The translations under genes and the position numbers were made by a program. Source: Methanosarcina sp. (lineage in GTDB: Archaea > Halobacteriota > Methanosarcinia > Methanosarcinales > Methanosarcinaceae). From it: 5,603 nt of DNA. Under the pieces are notes generated by a model, which saw only the letters and a program-made list of their open reading frames with translations, was not told the origin of the DNA and did not search any database. The stretch is taken from positions 1 to 5,603 of the forward strand of contig JAMXLQ010000226.1 of the NCBI GenBank assembly GCA_024280975.1. Reading direction: 5' to 3'. Position 1 is the first letter of the stretch, and each line of letters opens with the position of its first letter. Positions 5,602 to 5,603 of the stretch are shown piece after piece.

Positions 5602-5603
5602 TA

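Noticed and set aside
1..5603. CRISPR array, tRNA, rRNA, or a defence or toxin-antitoxin system
   Set aside because: I looked for regularly spaced repeats, cloverleaf-like segments and known system genes and saw none that could be supported.

Overview
The window looks like archaeal DNA, most likely from a Methanosarcina-type methanogen. The basis is indirect: AT-rich intergenic DNA, TATA-box-like promoters about 20-70 bases ahead of several genes, Shine-Dalgarno sites of the GGAGG/AGGTG type, a glycosylation-sequon-rich beta-helix surface protein, and tandem SpoIIAA-like (STAS/SEC14) proteins. No rRNA, tRNA or single diagnostic gene fixes the taxon, so this is an inference.

Left part (1-1071): possibly the last codons of an upstream gene, then a promoter and a complete zinc-free medium-chain NADP-dependent quinone-type oxidoreductase (109-1035), closed by a hairpin. 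Middle (1072-2100): a 276-base non-coding leader with two possible TATA boxes, then two tandem paralogous 119-residue SpoIIAA-like proteins (1348-1707 and 1740-2099) that are about 60% identical and form an operon.

Centre (2100-4600): a short convergent intergenic region carrying a 19-bp imperfect inverted repeat, then, on the minus strand, a 766-residue secreted, cell-surface-anchored protein. It has a signal peptide, a right-handed beta-helix, several Ig/FnIII/carboxypeptidase-regulatory-type modules and a C-terminal membrane segment. Its own promoter and ribosome binding site are visible just right of it.

Right part (4600-5603): about 800 bases of AT-rich DNA with clear promoter-like sites, a candidate small gene broken by a +1 frameshift (4992-5178), and finally a complete 71-residue helical hypothetical protein (5386-5601) whose stop overlaps a possible start of the next gene.

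The genes do not form one obvious pathway. The best-supported relations are the SpoIIAA-like gene pair as one operon and the convergent arrangement of that operon with the surface-protein gene. I found no CRISPR array, complete insertion sequence or recognisable defence system.
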